Assembly: GCA_022702705.1 (NCBI GenBank)
Contig: CM040428.1
Span: 95,676,805 to 95,740,804, forward strand
DNA: 64,000 nt
From: Papilionanthe hookeriana x Papilionanthe teres
Taxonomy: Eukaryota > Streptophyta > Magnoliopsida > Asparagales > Orchidaceae
Reading direction: 5' to 3'
The translations under genes and the position numbers were made by a program. Below are positions 24,596-35,868 of the stretch, one piece after another. Below the pieces are notes generated by a model. It did no database searches. It saw only the letters and a program-made list of their open reading frames with translations, and was not told the origin of the DNA. Positions within the stretch are counted from its first letter, which is position 1. The number at the start of each line of letters is the position of its first letter.

Positions 24596-26715
24596 TATAA
24601 CATCACCAAAGACATAAAGAATTCAAAATAAATCTAAAATAACTTGAACACTATTCCAAATTTAAACCCATTAATTGAAATTAAACTAAATCACAAACCA
24701 TTTGAACACCAATTTACCCTCGAAAGCTTTAGTTATCATAACTCCTAAACAGAATATTAAATGAAATGTTACTTCACTTATAGGACATTCAAACATCCTA
24801 GTTCACTGAGTAAGATAATAACAAAACTTAACTAAACCTCGGACGATTAATTCATTTGTGTAATTGAATTCATTTGGACTTAAAACAATCCTAGAAATAT
24901 TGAAAAGATGTTTAAGATTCTTCTTAAACACTTTCTCAATATGATAGGATGTTCATAAGAACAATTAAATTTAATTGTTCTTTGATGAAGAAAATCGTCT
25001 TCAAACAAAAACACAAGGAACCTAGACGTCATAGGAAATGACTAGCTATAGGATTAGGAATTTGGTAGAAAACCATAACCCTTACCTTAGCTTTACCTAG
25101 GAACTTGCTTAAATATTCTAATTGTGTTTTAAGTGCAGCTTGGGATGACGGGAAGACCCTCCAGGTACGCTTTTATTTTATTGCAATTTACTTTCTTGCA
25201 ATTTACATTATTGCAATTTATTTAATTGCATTGCACTTACTTTTCCTGCATGATAAACAATTGTTGCATGAAAACCCACACCTTTAGGATAGTCCCTAAA
25301 ACCGAAACCAAAACTAAGTTAAAAGTTATTGCAAGATAAAATTCACCGCCACAACATTTCAAAATATAAAACAACTCAAAATTTAATCACAAACAGAACA
25401 CAAAACTACAATTACAACTAAATTAAAACGTCCCGTTGGATGATCGGGAATACCTCGGATGATGTAACCTACGTGTTGCTAACGGGATTTCCCACGGTCT
25501 AAATGAAAGTGTGGAACTCATTCAGTTGAGTTTAGCAAATTCATCCGGACTAAGTGAATCCGATAAAAATAATGATGCCGGAAGGATGGAACCGTGGGAT
25601 CTTAACCGGTGTCGTTATAATCAACTTTAAGATTTGTTTTAATTAAAATATTGAAAACACTTGGAAATTAAGATTTTCTCTAAACCAAAACACTTTTCTC
25701 ATCCCCTGATTTATGACATCTAAAACTAAACCTCTGCAACAATAAGGAGCTCGGAGTATGGTGGGCGACACGGCCATCGTCATCAAGAAAACTCGAGTCT
25801 ACTTCAGCAAAACTTTCCTAGAATTAAATAACAAAGCCATAGGACTTCGAGGTAGTTTTCCTAGTGCAACATAAGTCCTCAACTCTTCGTTAGTCATTTG
25901 CATTGCAAATTAAGCCCTAACCGGTCTTAGGATTCCGAGGTAGTCGTCTGATACGACATAAACCCTCACATCTTCGAGGTTATTTGTATGATTCTGTCAT
26001 ATAAATATAAGCTCTAATTAATTAAAATTGGCAAAATTAAAACATTAAATAAACATTAGGACCTTCATAAATCTAAGCCAAACAATAGGATAGTCGGGAA
26101 ATTACCGAAGTTCACTTCGAATCTGTGATTTCTCCTACTTTTCTTCCTTTGAATTCCCAAAACAAAATGTTTCAAATTTGATCCATTCCGTATTGGAACT
26201 CCAAAATTCAATCCTTTGAGAACTTAAACTTTAAAATTCTTGAGAGCAGAATTATTGATTATTATCGAGAGTTTTCTTAGGTGATTCCTGTCACTTAAGA
26301 TGTAATTAACTATAGGGGCTTGCCCTTATAGGGAATTTTAAAGAACCCCGGTAATATAAACCCTGTTTAATGCTTTCATGTTAAGCAGGGGAATTTGTCG
26401 GCTTATAAAATTGGTTCGCAGACCAAACGGATGTCACAAATCTTCTAGTTTATTTAATCGAGCCCCATCGTCAAGCAGTGTGCCTATTCTTCGGGATAGA
26501 TACACGGTTTGTGGTGCGGTGCTCGTTTATATAAACTATTTGGGATGTGAGATCGGTTTGATTTCATATCTTAAAATCTTCAAATTTAAAATTATTTTCA
26601 AAGTCAAATACTACTTTTCAAATTATTTATTTAAATTAAATTAAAAATTCACCGACAACTTCTGTTAGGCGACCCCTTTTCAAAATAAAACACACAACCT
26701 AAAAATATGCCGACA

Positions 26716-29201
26716 CTCGTCCGACACGATCTACACCGTCCATTCGATACACGCTCGATCCAACGGCGGCCGATCATCGTCTCCGCCTGGTGTGTCCCGA
26801 GAGCCGTCCACACTCAAACCATAAGATCTCTATCGCTTCTCAATGGATTTTTATGTTCTTATGCTCTATGGATTCGTCTTGAGGAGACGAACACATCCAT
26901 ACGGTTTATGTGCTATGAAATTAAGCCAACTAAAATGGAGAATCACTGGAAGCTTGGGAGGAAGAAGGGGTCCATACCTTAGCTCTGAGAAGTGAAGCTT
27001 CAATCAGAGAGTTGTGGCACCTTCGATTGCACCCAAGGAAGCTCCAGATGAAGTCTCTGGCTCTGGGGAATTGCATAGGTATGAAAGTGACCAAGGCCGA
27101 TTTCAAAGCTTGGCCGATAGAGAGGATGGCTGGCCTGGTGAGGGGGCTTTCACTGGGGAACTCCTTCTCTTGGTCCTGTGCAGGTGTGGGTGAGTTTAAT
27201 TTGATTTTGGTGGAGGTTCCAGGGATGTCCTGTTCTGGGCTGAGAATTGAGCTCCAAAATTGAGCTCAATCAATGGGGTTTAAGGCAGGAGAACAGTGGG
27301 GATGAATTGCTCTTAGCTAGGGGAAGCTCTGTGAGGAGTTTGGAGGGATTCTGTGAAGGTCGATTTCAGCCAACCTTTTGGCCGAGAGGGGCTGGCTTGT
27401 TTAAATAGCCGTGGCCAGAGCTTCCCAGGGGCAATTGATTGTTGGGATCAGCTGCCTATGGGAGGAGATGAAGAGCTGTGGTGGCCATTGGGCATGGGAC
27501 AACTCAGCAGGTGAGAATTTGAAATTTGGCTCATTCCAAGCTCCTCAGCCATGGCATTTTCGGGCGGCTCGGTGGTCGGCCGGCCAGTGGTCGAGTCGCA
27601 ATCCCGATCGGGAGGGTCGGGGCTTGAAGTTGGTGGGTTGAATTGGCCAATGCCAAGTGTAAAGAGGTTTGATTTAAGTGGTAAGGGGAAGGGTCATTTT
27701 AGGCTCATTTTGGTTTAGCCATGGTTTAGGGCTTGGTGCACCATCCAAAGCTCTGATTTTGGGTTGAGGGAGGTCAGGTGAGTCATCTTAGAGGAGGTGG
27801 TGTGGTCTCCATCCTTGGTGAGGTGGCTAAGCTTGGTTTAGAGTATTGCATAAATGAGGTTAAAATGCTTAATGAAGGTTTACGAAAGATCCCCCCTTCT
27901 TGCCATTAATGGCATGGTGAGGTGGAAAGGGCTCCTCATGGCTTGCATATGGCTTATGCATAGCTCAATGGCTCCATTTGGCTTGGGGCCATGCTTAGTC
28001 AATTTCACGGAAGTAGGTTTTAGGGATTTTTGGCATTTTGGTGGAAATTTGGATGAAGCTTTATTTAGAATTATTTGATCATTGGTTTAGGACTTAGGGA
28101 TGATTTCAATTAAAGGTATGGTGAGGAGAATTTGTCATGTGGGCTTTAGAGCCAAATTTGGGCTTTAAGCTTCAAATTGGAATTTGATCCAAATGTGAAT
28201 CAAATTGAGCTTGGATTTTGTCTAAATTGATATTAGGGATATTGAATTGAAGTTTAGAATTGGATTGGATCAACATTGAGGTCAATTGGGTTGATTTGGT
28301 TTGACATTGGGCTTACTTTGGTTAAAAATGAGCCAAATTAGAGGTTTTAGTAAAAGTGGGCTAAATTGACAAAATTGGCTTATGGTGTAGTTGAACAATA
28401 TGAAATTGAGAATATTTGGGATTTTTTGGAATTTTCTAGGAATTGTTGGAATTTATGAATTTTTTGGTTAAAAAGGGCATTTTGGGTATTTGGAGGGTAT
28501 TTGGGGGTATTTTTAGAAATTTTGGTATAGTTAGCTAAGGATGATAAATTTGAATGGTGGGAAATGTTTAGCATTGGTTTTGAGGAATTTTGGGAAATTT
28601 AGGTGATTTTACAAATTTTGGGTATCTTCAAGGACATTTGGTAGGTTTGGTGGGTGTAGGGCCTCGGGGGTCGAAAATTGAAATTTTGGGAATATGAAGG
28701 TTGATCAAGTTTGAGTAGAATGGAATCACTTTTGTTGAGCCATGAAGCCATATCTAGCCGATAAGAGCCATGAGAGGAATCATTTGAGGCATTCACTATG
28801 TTGTTCCTAACCCTCTTAGCCAAGGGCCTAGGGGTTAAGGTCCATCCATATGAATTATCTACATGAGTGAGGAACTCAAGCTAGGTATGAATGGTTTTAG
28901 TATTTGGAATGTTTGTGAATGTGTAATGTGTGCAGGTCAACCCTCACCAGACCAGGCGACCCAAGGTAGTCCTAAGGCAAAAGAGTCCTATAGGGAACTC
29001 ATCCTTTAAACCTCCACATTTGATCTTAACCCTCGAAGTGACTTAGGGGTTTACAATCAAACTTATGGGGTTTGCAGGGAGTTAAGAGGTGTTTGAATTT
29101 CTAAGTGGTGGGATCCATTTTTAGTTTTCTAAGATAGTCAAAGGGAAAGCCTAAGGCTAGATCCTAAGTACTAAGGAGAGAGAAGAGAAAAGACCTCATC
29201 A
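26716..29201 (-). repeat. Element B 3' LTR (truncated by element A)
   Basis: It matches 45237-47712, B's other LTR, closely through the promoter part and the U3-like part to the start gatgag. The remaining 3.8 kb of the LTR end is missing here and A's LTR terminus abuts it. A simple reading is that A inserted inside this LTR, leaving the missing part to the left of A, outside the window. The first five bases after A (ctcgt, 26716-26720) would then be the target-site duplication. A reversed TATTTAAA is at 27400-27407. Confidence 0.88.
27400..27407 (-). promoter_or_regulatory. TATA-like box in element B 3' LTR
   Basis: Reads TATTTAAA on the minus strand, at the same place as in A's LTRs and B's 5' LTR, between a GC-rich upstream part and the leader. 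Confidence 0.55.
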
Positions 29202-30696
29202 AAGCCGAAGAGATCAACAAAACCAACACAGACGTTTAAGTGAGACCCTCAGAACAGAGTAGAAACAAATTTCCGCTGGGGAGTATCGAGTATATCTCCA
29301 AGACTGGAGATCCTTAAACTCTCGCTGGGGAAAAGAAAATGAGGTGAATTCCAGATCATAAGATCTGAGGAAATTTGATTTAGATTTCATTTAATTTTCT
29401 ATTCTGATTTTTTAAAGTGTGAGTATAAATTTTGATTTGTTCTGAGTTTCAATTTCGATTGAGGTTTAATTTAAAATCAATTTAAGAAAATCTGGATTTG
29501 AAATGAGAATTGGAACCTAGGTTCCAACCTCGAGATTGCGAAGAGAACTGGAATTTAGGTACCAGCCTCGGAGTGAGAATCAGAGTTTAAGTATCGATTG
29601 AAAAAGATGAGAATCATAATTTAGGTACTAATCTCAAAATAAGATCTGAAATTTGGTACCAGCCTCGGAAGGAGAGAGTTGAAATTTGGTATCAATCTCG
29701 GGAAGAGAGTAAGAATTTGGTACCGACCTCGAAAGGAGAGAACTGGAATTTGGTACCAGTCTCGCAGGTTTAAAGAGAACTGGAATCTGGTTCCAGTCTC
29801 GAAGGTTTAAACCAGTCTCGAAGGTTTAAAGTGAACTGGAATCTGGTTCCAGTCTCGAAGGTTTAAAGAGAACTGGAATCTGGTTCCAATCTAGAAGGTT
29901 TAAAGAGAACTGGAATCTGGTTCCAGTCTCGAAGGTTTAAGGCGTTGAAATTTGCTGTGAAGATTTGAGTTTAGCGGAAGATTTGGAATGAGACGTGAAA
30001 GTGTTTCACGTCACACGAGGATCGATCAAAGTCTGATTATTTGGCGAAGGATATGAATCCATGCCATCAGAACCAAATCGAAAATTTTCGTGGTTCTGCG
30101 TCAGTAGATTCAGTCGACCTTCTCAAAAGAGGGAAGGAAATATGGAGAGTCAAAAAGAGATTTGAGAATAGCCGAAGGCTGGGTATTTCAAATTCGGGAA
30201 TTTGTTTTTGTCGTTTGTTGTAATTTGATTTTTAGCTTTATTTTCAATTTAGGGTTCACATTTATTTAGAATTCGTGTTTATTTGGAGTTTGTTTTGACA
30301 TTCAGATTTTTTTAAAAAGAGAGTTTTCATTTATTTTTATTTTTTCTTTGTTCTTTGTTTGAAGTTCTTTTAATTTAATGGCGTTTCCCAGTCAATTTGC
30401 ACAAAAAGAGGTGAAGTCAAAACATGACATGGTCATTTTCATTCCAATCTTGTTGAAAATACATCATAAAACTTGATCCAAAACATGATGATATTTTCTT
30501 TAAGAATTTAATATCTCATACAATCCATATATATCCAAAACGGATTGTGTAAGATTCTTCAAGTTTCTTTCAAAAGCAGCTGTCAAAATCCATATCTGAA
30601 TAGTGAGATACATGGACAATAACATCACCTTCCGAGCCACCCTTGGCAGGAATGTCGTACGGATGTGCATTGGAGGTGAGCTATCTCCCATGTAAC
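29202..30696 (-). other. Element B 3' untranslated region
   Basis: Non-coding stretch between the last ORF and the 3' LTR. Its LTR-proximal end (29202-29360) aligns with A at 18930-19075. The middle holds B's own tandem array. The part next to the ORF (29960-30690) is T-rich on the plus strand and has no feature I can name. Confidence 0.6.
29490..29945 (-). repeat. Tandem array of about 37-bp units in the 3' UTR of B
   Basis: The best-kept units (29737-29945) read gaactggaatctggttccag followed by tctcgaaggtttaaaga, 37 bp each. Earlier units (29490-29740) are degenerate, with shared words ggtaccag and cctcg. Each unit contains the short inverted repeat ctggaa/ttccag. The unit differs from the 82-bp unit of A at the same position. 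Confidence 0.85.
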
Positions 30697-32184
30697 TCAC
30701 AGCTCGTAAGGCCGGAGGCTCTCTAACTTTGGATCTGGCTGGAAGTGAAAAGGAATCTTTCTGTCATCCATTCTCCTGAAAGTAACAGAGATCCGCTCAA
30801 CAGGCACTCCTGGAATGCAATGCTTTGCGATGTCCGCTCCATTCCCATTTAACACCATGACGGAACCTACCGGTAGTGGTATCTCCACTGACCCTCAGAA
30901 TTCTTCGGGGCCTGCTATCCGGAGGTCAGATCCGAACATGATATTGCACTGGTTGACAAAAGCCACTATGCAGAAAGGTCTAACGAAATCATGATGGTCT
31001 ATGTGTGGAGGTATGCAGTCGCCCTCCTTGTAGATGTTAATGATGCAGCTGTTGGGTATGCAGTCAGCGGGCAATACCTTGCATGTCACCATCCTCTTTA
31101 CCATTCTTTTAATAATATTCAGCATCGGATCCACCTCACTGCGACGGAGTATTCCTTGTGGATTCCCTTTTCTGTCTAACGTGAAGTTGTAGCAACATCC
31201 GCATTGGATCGTAACTCTTCCTTTTCCTGGCATCCATCTTCGGGGTTCTGAATAAGTTTTCTCCCTCAGATGACTAGCTCGGCCCATTTTCTGAAGTTCA
31301 ACAATGCAGTCTACAATTTGCTATTGTTCGTAGTCCGAAAACACATCTGTATGCAGCTCAATGCCTTCCAAGATGTTAATCCTCTTGCCACGGATTCTTT
31401 CGAAGTATTCAAAAGTTTTCTTTTCAACATTCTGCATCTTTTCCAACTCATATTCTAGAATTATCTGCAACTGGCGAGGTCTAGTAATGTACTGTGGGAT
31501 GTATGGTTCAACCCTAGCATGTTCTCCTACATGTCTCGGCTCCTCGGAGATAATCTCTATCTGGACATCCTCTGGGATTGCTTTCGTAACAAGACTCTTT
31601 AAAACTGGTGCATTTCTCTGGTGTCGTGGCACATATTCTGTTTCTGCTTTCCTTGGGATTTCTTTTCTCTTTCCTGTTGTTCTTGGAGTTGGTCTCCTCT
31701 TTTCTGGTTCCTGACGGACTGGCTTCTTAGAAGTGCTTGCACTGACGGTAGCAGCTGTCACTTTATATTGATCCGCTGCTAGCAGGGTTAGCATCTTGCG
31801 GATGCGTCTGTTCTTGTTTCTTCATTGAGTAGGGGTGAGAGTAGCTCTCCTTACCTCTTGAATTTCTGTGGGCATTGCGCTGACGAGCCTGCCTTCTGCT
31901 GTAGCAACCACGGACTTAATTTTCTTGTCCTCTCCCGTTGCATGAGCGGTATTTACTTTTCTCTTCTTGTTAGTAGATGGTTGACTTGAGCCACCCAATT
32001 TCATCACTGTATGGCCGCGGAGCTCTTCCCGATACTAAGCAGTCCAATCATTTTCTTCGTACTGTAGCCCGGCTGGTGTGAAGTTAGAGTCGATCTCAAT
32101 CATGGCTCCATCATTCATCCTCTTTTTATCGAGTGCTAGACTCACGCCATTCTTAAAGTTCAGAACCAACCGCTCGTTCGACAT
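30697..32184 (-). pseudogene. AlkB-like 2OG-Fe(II) dioxygenase ORF of element B (ALKBH9/10 type), four stops
   Basis: One continuous 495-codon frame from ATG at 32184, interrupted only by stops at 32035-32037, 31822-31824, 31321-31323 and 30895-30897. Residues 1-270 are basic and unrecognised (MSNERLVLNFKNGVSLALD start). Residues 273-480 form an AlkB domain: EGIELHTDVFSDYEQ, GKGRVTIQCGCCYNF, then H394-I-D396 (31005-30997), LPVGSVMVLNGNGADIAKH with H455, and R464-ISVTF-R470. These are the iron ligands and the 2-oxoglutarate-binding R-x5-R of the family. Layout and wording resemble plant ALKBH9/10 mRNA m6A demethylases. Two stops (31822, 30895) are TGA where A has CGA. It follows integrase in the env position, preceded by a splice-acceptor-like site. 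The domain call is by eye. Confidence 0.85.
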
Positions 32185-32188
32185 TTCC

Positions 32189-32210
32189 CTGCGAAAAATA
32201 AGGAAAGGAT
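32189..32210 (-). promoter_or_regulatory. Splice-acceptor-like site before the AlkB-type ORF (B)
   Basis: On the minus strand cctttccttatttttcgcag is followed by ggaaATG, matching A at 14765-14792. The AG lies a few bases before the start codon. Confidence 0.5.
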
Positions 32211-32506
32211 CAGAGGTTGTACCAAGAACAAGAACAGTAGAAAAAATTTGTTTGTTAATGAAGAGCCTTTATTCGTTTATTTCAAATTTAAATAGGAGTA
32301 GGAAAAGATGAAGAAAGATCAAGAGTGAGACTCGATTTGAAAGGAAGGATAAAAACTTTATTATCATGATTTCACATGTTTTCTTTTAACATTATTTTTT
32401 TAAAGATTTTCTTTATCGTCGACTTTTTATATTTTTGGGTTCGGACTCAGTCATAAGTAATTACTGTGCCCATGCTTCTAGGAATGAGGATTCATCCTTC
32501 GAAACA

Positions 32507-33054
32507 TCAGGTTGCATAATACTTCTTTAGATATCGTCCATTAATTGGAAGCATAGGTCGTTCTCCACTGTAATTTACAAGCTGGTAGGAACCTCCTGAG
32601 TAAACTATCTCGATCACGAATGGCCCTTTCCAAGTCGGTTCAAATTTACCACCTATCTTGTGATGTGCAAGAATAGGTTTTCTGAGAACCAAAACCAAGT
32701 CACCGACTTTGAATGTCCTTGGACGGACTAATTTATCATGGGCCTGGATCATCTTGGCTTGATACAGTTCCAAATTCTGCTGTGCTGAAAGTCTTTTCCC
32801 TTCCAAGCTTTCCAACTCTTCTAGTCGTAGTTTGGCATTTTCTTCTGTAGTGATATTGTTTGCAACTGCAATTCTGAGAGACAGAAGCTAAACCTTTAAG
32901 GGTATAACGGCCTCAAACCCATACACTAAGGCGTAAGGCGTAGACTGGTGGGAGTTTTTAAAGATGTCCTGTAGGCCCATAAGGTTTCTAACGACTTCTC
33001 GGCCAATTTCTCTTATTTTCCTATAAAGTTTTCTTTAGATTCGGATGAGTTTTA
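32507..33054 (-). pseudogene. int: Element B integrase C-terminal part
   Basis: After a frameshift near 33060-33090 the integrase continues in another frame. It has several stops between 33050 and 32820, then an open stretch from about 32880 with NLELYQAKMIQAHDK, KVGDLVLVLRKPI, GGKFEPTWKGPFVIE and GGSYQLV, ending LKKYYAT at 32507. This is the GPF/Y-type C-terminal domain of Gypsy integrases. A has the same end at about 14470. Confidence 0.8.
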
Positions 33055-34371
33055 TTAAAAGCCTCGCCAAGCGTTCACTCTTGGGTTGTAGATTGTTGAA
33101 TAGCGCCAGTCGATCCCGTGTCTTCTAACAAAATGTTTGAACTTAGTCCTTCTGAATGCGGACCCGTTATTTGAGATAATTCTGCACGGTACCCCAATAC
33201 GGTAGACGACTTGATAATTGAAGAACTGTAGCATGTGATGTGCTTTCACTTCTCTGAGAGGTACTGCTTCTGCCCACTTAGAAAAGTAATCTGTAGCTGC
33301 AAGAATGAAGCGATGTCCTCTTGAAGAAGGTGGTTCTATCGGACCCACAATATCTATGCCCCAACACTCAAACGGCCACGACGCGATTGTCGGATGTAGC
33401 ACATTTGGAGGTTGATGTAGAACCACTCCATGCACTTGGCACTGGTGACAACTTTTGGCAATCTTCATGCAATCGGTCATCATTGAGGGCCAGTAGCACC
33501 CTAGTCTTTTAATCTTCATTTTCATTTTCGGACCCGACTGATGAGCGCCACAAAGTCCTGAGTGTACTTCTTTAACAATTTCACGAGCCTCAGACTCACT
33601 CAGGCACCTTAGCCACATCTGATCAAAAGACCTTCTGTATAACATATTATTTATTAATGCGTAAGATAGAGTTCTTTTCTTGATTTGATGAGCTAACGAC
33701 ATATCATCCGGTAAGTTTCCTGTTTGCAAGTAGTCTATTAGTGGCTGCCGCCAATCTTCTATATTTTCTGTTACTGCTGCAATTGTTCTTTCTTCTGCTT
33801 TTTCTGATTTGTGTATTGCATCCATGTCGAGCTGTGAGAGAACCTGCCATCCCTGAACTGACATTTCAACTGACTCATCCTGTAAGCAGGCAATTTTTTT
33901 TGCAAGGCGGGCTACCGCATCTACGAGAGCATTTTCTCTTCTAGGAATCTTGTAGATTGTTACATTTGGAATTTGCTCCAACAACTTCATGGCATATTGG
34001 AAGTACTGCTCAAGCCTTGGTTTTAAAATCCTGTACTGTCCGGCGACCTGTTGAATGATCAACTGAGAATCTCCATAGATGTTGATGTCTGTTATCCCCA
34101 TCTGAATGGTTGATTCAAGTCTAGTTATAAGGGCTTCGTATTCTGCCTCGTTGTTTTTACACGGTTCTGTTAGATGGTAGGAATACCTTAACATCTCCCG
34201 CTCCGGTATAATAAATATTAGTCTGATTCCTGCCTTACTGGGCACTATCATTTGCGATTCTTTATCTTTCTATGCTGAAGATGCTCCATCGAAGTACAGT
34301 TCCCAACGCTGATCATTAGGGTCTTCTAATCTCATTATCTACTCGTCTGGCAAGTCGTCGTTGAGAGGCGA
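33055..34371 (-). pseudogene. Element B archaeal-type RNase H and integrase N-terminal/core
   Basis: The frame begins in YFDGASS (about 34290), is cut by a TAG near 34274, then is open 34251-33055. The second RNase H is shown by NNEAEYEALI (residues 33-42) and IYGDSQLIIQQV (58-69). The integrase zinc finger has H230, H237, C268 and C271. The core has D300 in GIDIVGP, but the second Asp is Asn361 (33171-33169) in SNNGSAF, and the frame ends before the catalytic Glu after an indel (NAWRGF). Thus integrase is dead twice over. This segment is in the same frame as gag, protease and RT. Confidence 0.88.
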
Positions 34372-34914
34372 TTATGCCTGTAAAGGTTGTGCTACAAGGA
34401 AGTCTGCCAGGACTTGTCCCTTTACGGCACGAAGAGGAACGAAAGTTATATCGAATTGCAATAGTATCATTGACCACCTAGTAAGTATGCTGGAAAGTGT
34501 CAGACGGGTCATCAAATATTGCAACGGATTAAACTTCGAAACAAGGTTGACCTTATGAGAAAGCATGTAGTGCCTGAGCTTTTGTGCGGCGAAGATCAGA
34601 GCCAAACAGTGCTTCTCAATAGGAGGATACTTTACTTCCGTCGGAATTAGACGACGACTTAAGTAGTAGAGAGCATTTTCTTTTCCCTCATCATTGACCT
34701 GGGCTAGCAGGGCTCTGAGAGAGTCGTCTAGAGCTGCGGTATAAAGTATCAACGGTTTACCCGAGACTGGGGCTGCTAAAATAAGAGGTGTCATTAGGTA
34801 TTGTTTGATGTCATCGAAGGCATGTTGACATTTGGAGTCCCAAGTAAACTTGACATCCTTCTTAATCAAAGCAGAAAAAGGCTGACACCTTACTGACAAA
34901 TTCGAGATAAAGCG
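34372..34914 (-). pseudogene. Element B RT connection and RNase H1-like domain
   Basis: Begins in RFISNLS, right after the TGA at 34915-34917, and stays in the frame of RT. Segments ILYTAALDDSLRALL, KENALYYLSRRL, YPPIEKHCLALIFAAQKLRHYM and FDITFVPLRAVKGQVLADFL are the Gypsy RT-associated RNase H. It ends at a stop at 34372-34374, 40 codons before the next open part, again in frame. Confidence 0.85.
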
Positions 34915-35868
34915 TCAAAGATACACCAACTTCCCTTGAAAGGATAGTAGTTGTTTCAAGGTTTTGGGAGGCGGCATTTCTAAGATAGCTTTAATCTTCT
35001 CCGGATCGATTTCAATTCCATGATGTCGGACAACAAATCCTAAGAATTTCCGAGAGGTGACACCAAAGGCGCATTTTAAGGGATTCATCTTAAGGTTATA
35101 TTGTCTTAACCGCTCGAAAATAATTCTCAAATCATACAAATGATCTTCCTTTAGTTTGCTTTTGATGAACACATCATCCACGTAACACTCGACTTGGTTG
35201 TGAATGAGATCATCAAAAATCCTTGTCATTGCTCTTTGATAAGTTGCTCCTGCATTCTTCAATCCAAATGGCATCACTGTGTAGCAGTACACTCCAATTG
35301 GCATTCTGAAGGCTGTGAGCTTTTCATCTTCTGGTGCCATCTTTATCTGGTTGTATCCTGATGATCCATCCATGAATGAGAAGACTTCATGTGTTGAAGC
35401 AATGTCGATCATCAATTCTGGAATGGGTAGCGGGAATTCGTCCTTTGGACATGCTTTGTTCAAATCTCTGAAATCCACGCAGATTCTGATCTGACCATTC
35501 TTCTTTCGGACTGGTACCTCATTGGCTAACCAAGTTGGATATTGTTCCTCACGGACAAATTTAGTGTCTATTAGCTTCTTAACTTCAGCTATTACTTGTT
35601 GTTCAATCTCTAGATGCATTCTTCTCGGAGCTTGTCTAACTGGAACATCAGTGTGATCCACTCCTAGCCTGTGAACTGCAACCTCTGGAGCTAATCCTGG
35701 CATTTCGTCGTAACTCCAAGGAAAACAGTCTTTGAAATCCATTAATAACTTGATTATCTCTTCGGAGTCTTCTTTATTGAGTAAGGAGCTAACAAAGGTC
35801 GGCCTAGGCTCTTTACTAGAACCTAAGTTAACTTCCATTAACTCGTCTATTGTAGATTTAATTTCTTC
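34915..35868 (-). pseudogene. pol: Element B reverse transcriptase
   Basis: Open from 35868 to the TGA at 34915. RT motifs in order (numbering from the Met at 35838): RKKNGQIRICVDFRDLNKACP (111-131), catalytic D157 in FSFMDGSSGYNQI, MPFGLKNAGATYQRAM (189-204), catalytic YVDD at 219-222 (35184-35173), FLGFVV and PPPKTLKQL. All three catalytic aspartates are present, so the domain itself is intact and only the closing stop interrupts it. That TGA corresponds to CGA at 12075-12077 in A. Confidence 0.92.

Larger units (their letters stand above)
19150..26715 (+). repeat. Element A 3' LTR (complete, about 7.6 kb)
   Basis: Its 20941-26715 part repeats 1-5652. Its start is placed by comparison with B, whose LTR starts TGATGAG; A reads CGATGAG here. 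It ends exactly at ...tatgccgaca, as in the 5' LTR. Parts: a C/A-rich, G-poor stretch (19640-20900), a GC-richer promoter part with TATTTAAA at 21511, and a long AT-rich part with an AAATT array. The next base onward (26716) belongs to B's LTR. A 227-codon antisense ORF (21574-20891) is not kept in the 5' copy and is not called a gene. Confidence 0.9.

Noticed and set aside
27012..27263. 83-codon ORF in B's 3' LTR with a similar ORF at 45574-45780
   Set aside because: The two places are the two LTRs of one element, so their likeness reflects recent identity, not selection. It is antisense to the element.
30697..32184. The ORF after integrase as an env (envelope) gene
   Set aside because: No signal peptide or membrane segment is visible and the C-terminal half has AlkB motifs. 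Only the position is env-like.
30697..32184. The AlkB ORF as a nearby host ALKBH gene
   Set aside because: It lies inside the internal region of two separate insertions at the same place, intronless, between integrase and the 3' UTR array.
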